From NCBI GenBank assembly GCA_009885955.1, contig VFJS01000002.1, forward strand, positions 274,178 to 338,177: a stretch of DNA of 64,000 bases, given 5' to 3'. The notes beneath the pieces were generated by a model. The model saw only the letters and a program-made list of their open reading frames with translations, was not told the origin of the DNA and made no database searches. The DNA is from Spirochaetia bacterium (lineage in GTDB: Bacteria > Spirochaetota > UBA4802 > UBA5550). This document shows, in pieces, positions 63,841 to 64,000 of this stretch; position 1 is the first letter of the stretch, and each line of letters starts with the position of its first letter. The translations under genes were made by a program, and so were the position numbers.

Positions 63841-63904
63841 TTGTAACCTCGTTTAATCGCCGTAGAATGGCGATACCGTACCAAGGTAAAAAACGATGTT
63901 ACAA
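63841..63904. repeat. Cloverleaf-like inverted-repeat structure
   Basis: Outer arms ttgtaacctcgttt (63841-63854) and aaacgatgttacaa (63891-63904) pair at 13 of 14 positions. Inside are a 6-bp hairpin atcgcc/ggcgat (63856-63861, 63869-63874) and a 4-bp one tacc/ggta (63874-63877, 63885-63888). Read as RNA or single-stranded DNA this gives a three-way junction. It lies 53 bases after the RAYT-like gene. Confidence 0.6.
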
Positions 63905-63909
63905 ACAAA

Positions 63910-64000
63910 ATGTTAAAAACAATAACGAGAATATTCAAGCCTTTTTTTGTTGAGATAAGAAAAAGTAAATTGCGACTAATCAAAAGTTCAGGGCTATTAC
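63910..64000 (+). CDS. Possible start of a gene running off the window
   Basis: An ATG at 63910 opens a frame of 30 codons that stays open to the window edge, beginning MLKTITRIFKPFFVEI. It is basic and without a visible ribosome site. If real, the cloverleaf structure would sit in its leader. Too short to be confident. Confidence 0.2.
   Translation, partial: MLKTITRIFKPFFVEIRKSKLRLIKSSGLL

Overview
This 64 kb window comes from a Gram-negative bacterium of moderate G+C content. It encodes a complete apolipoprotein N-acyltransferase, many lipobox lipoproteins, periplasmic disulfide chemistry and a RecBCD nuclease. The large HD-GYP, GGDEF and hybrid SpoIIE-type signalling proteins, the DUF1566 lipoproteins and the acyl-CoA metabolism fit an environmental spirochaete (Leptospira-like side) or a deltaproteobacterium. 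I cannot decide between these from the sequence, because there is no rRNA and no complete tRNA.

Layout. (1) 0-10 kb is an AT-rich accessory stretch: an sCache protein (cut by the window edge) behind a MACPF-like secreted protein, two small lipoproteins, a collagen-repeat protein, a DUF2723 membrane glycosyltransferase-like protein, a DsbC-like protein with an unknown partner, and a GAF/HD-GYP protein. It ends in a decayed class C beta-lactamase-family fragment. (2) 10-17 kb holds a wHTH/ferredoxin protein, a methyltransferase, a thiolase (fadA type) plus FadB/FadJ-type trifunctional pair, and an ICMT-like methyltransferase. (3) 17-19.3 kb looks like a small insertion zone: a tRNA 3'-end remnant, a diguanylate cyclase whose codon use differs from its neighbours, a DUF3820 protein, a 51-residue Cys-rich protein and a headless ankyrin fragment. 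(4) 19.3-26.8 kb is one long minus-strand operon: a branched-chain-amino-acid-type ABC transporter (substrate-binding protein, LivH, LivM, LivG, LivF) running directly into lutA-lutB-lutC. (5) 27-35.4 kb is an acyl-CoA catabolic cluster: a phosphotransferase of the ACAD10/11 type, SDR, 3-hydroxyacyl-CoA dehydrogenase, EtfA/EtfB, acyl-CoA dehydrogenase and 4-hydroxybutyryl-CoA dehydratase. A 221-bp inverted-repeat element sits inside it. (6) 35.4-42.3 kb: Uup ABC-F protein, perR-katG with a recognisable operator, a decayed Old Yellow Enzyme fragment, an ECF sigma factor with a small membrane protein, and a phosphatase pseudogene. (7) 42.3-52.9 kb: two giant REC-containing sensor proteins, lipoproteins, Lnt, a tandem DUF1566 pair and a TPR/barrel-like protein. 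(8) 53-64 kb: an RRM protein with a clear terminator, recC-recB-recD, a divergent small gene behind a perfect palindrome, a membrane protein, a RAYT-like protein that has lost its catalytic residues, and a cloverleaf-like structured element.

How the genes fit together. Regions 2 and 5 would together convert hydroxyacyl- and enoyl-CoAs to acetyl-CoA, passing electrons to ETF. The dehydratase would feed 4-hydroxybutyryl-CoA in as crotonyl-CoA. Region 4 suggests uptake and oxidation of lactate or a related hydroxy acid. Several genes (beta-lactamase family, OYE, phosphatase, ankyrin) are clearly in decay, so the genome has an active history of gene loss. Functional names rest on motif recognition by eye; no database search was possible.
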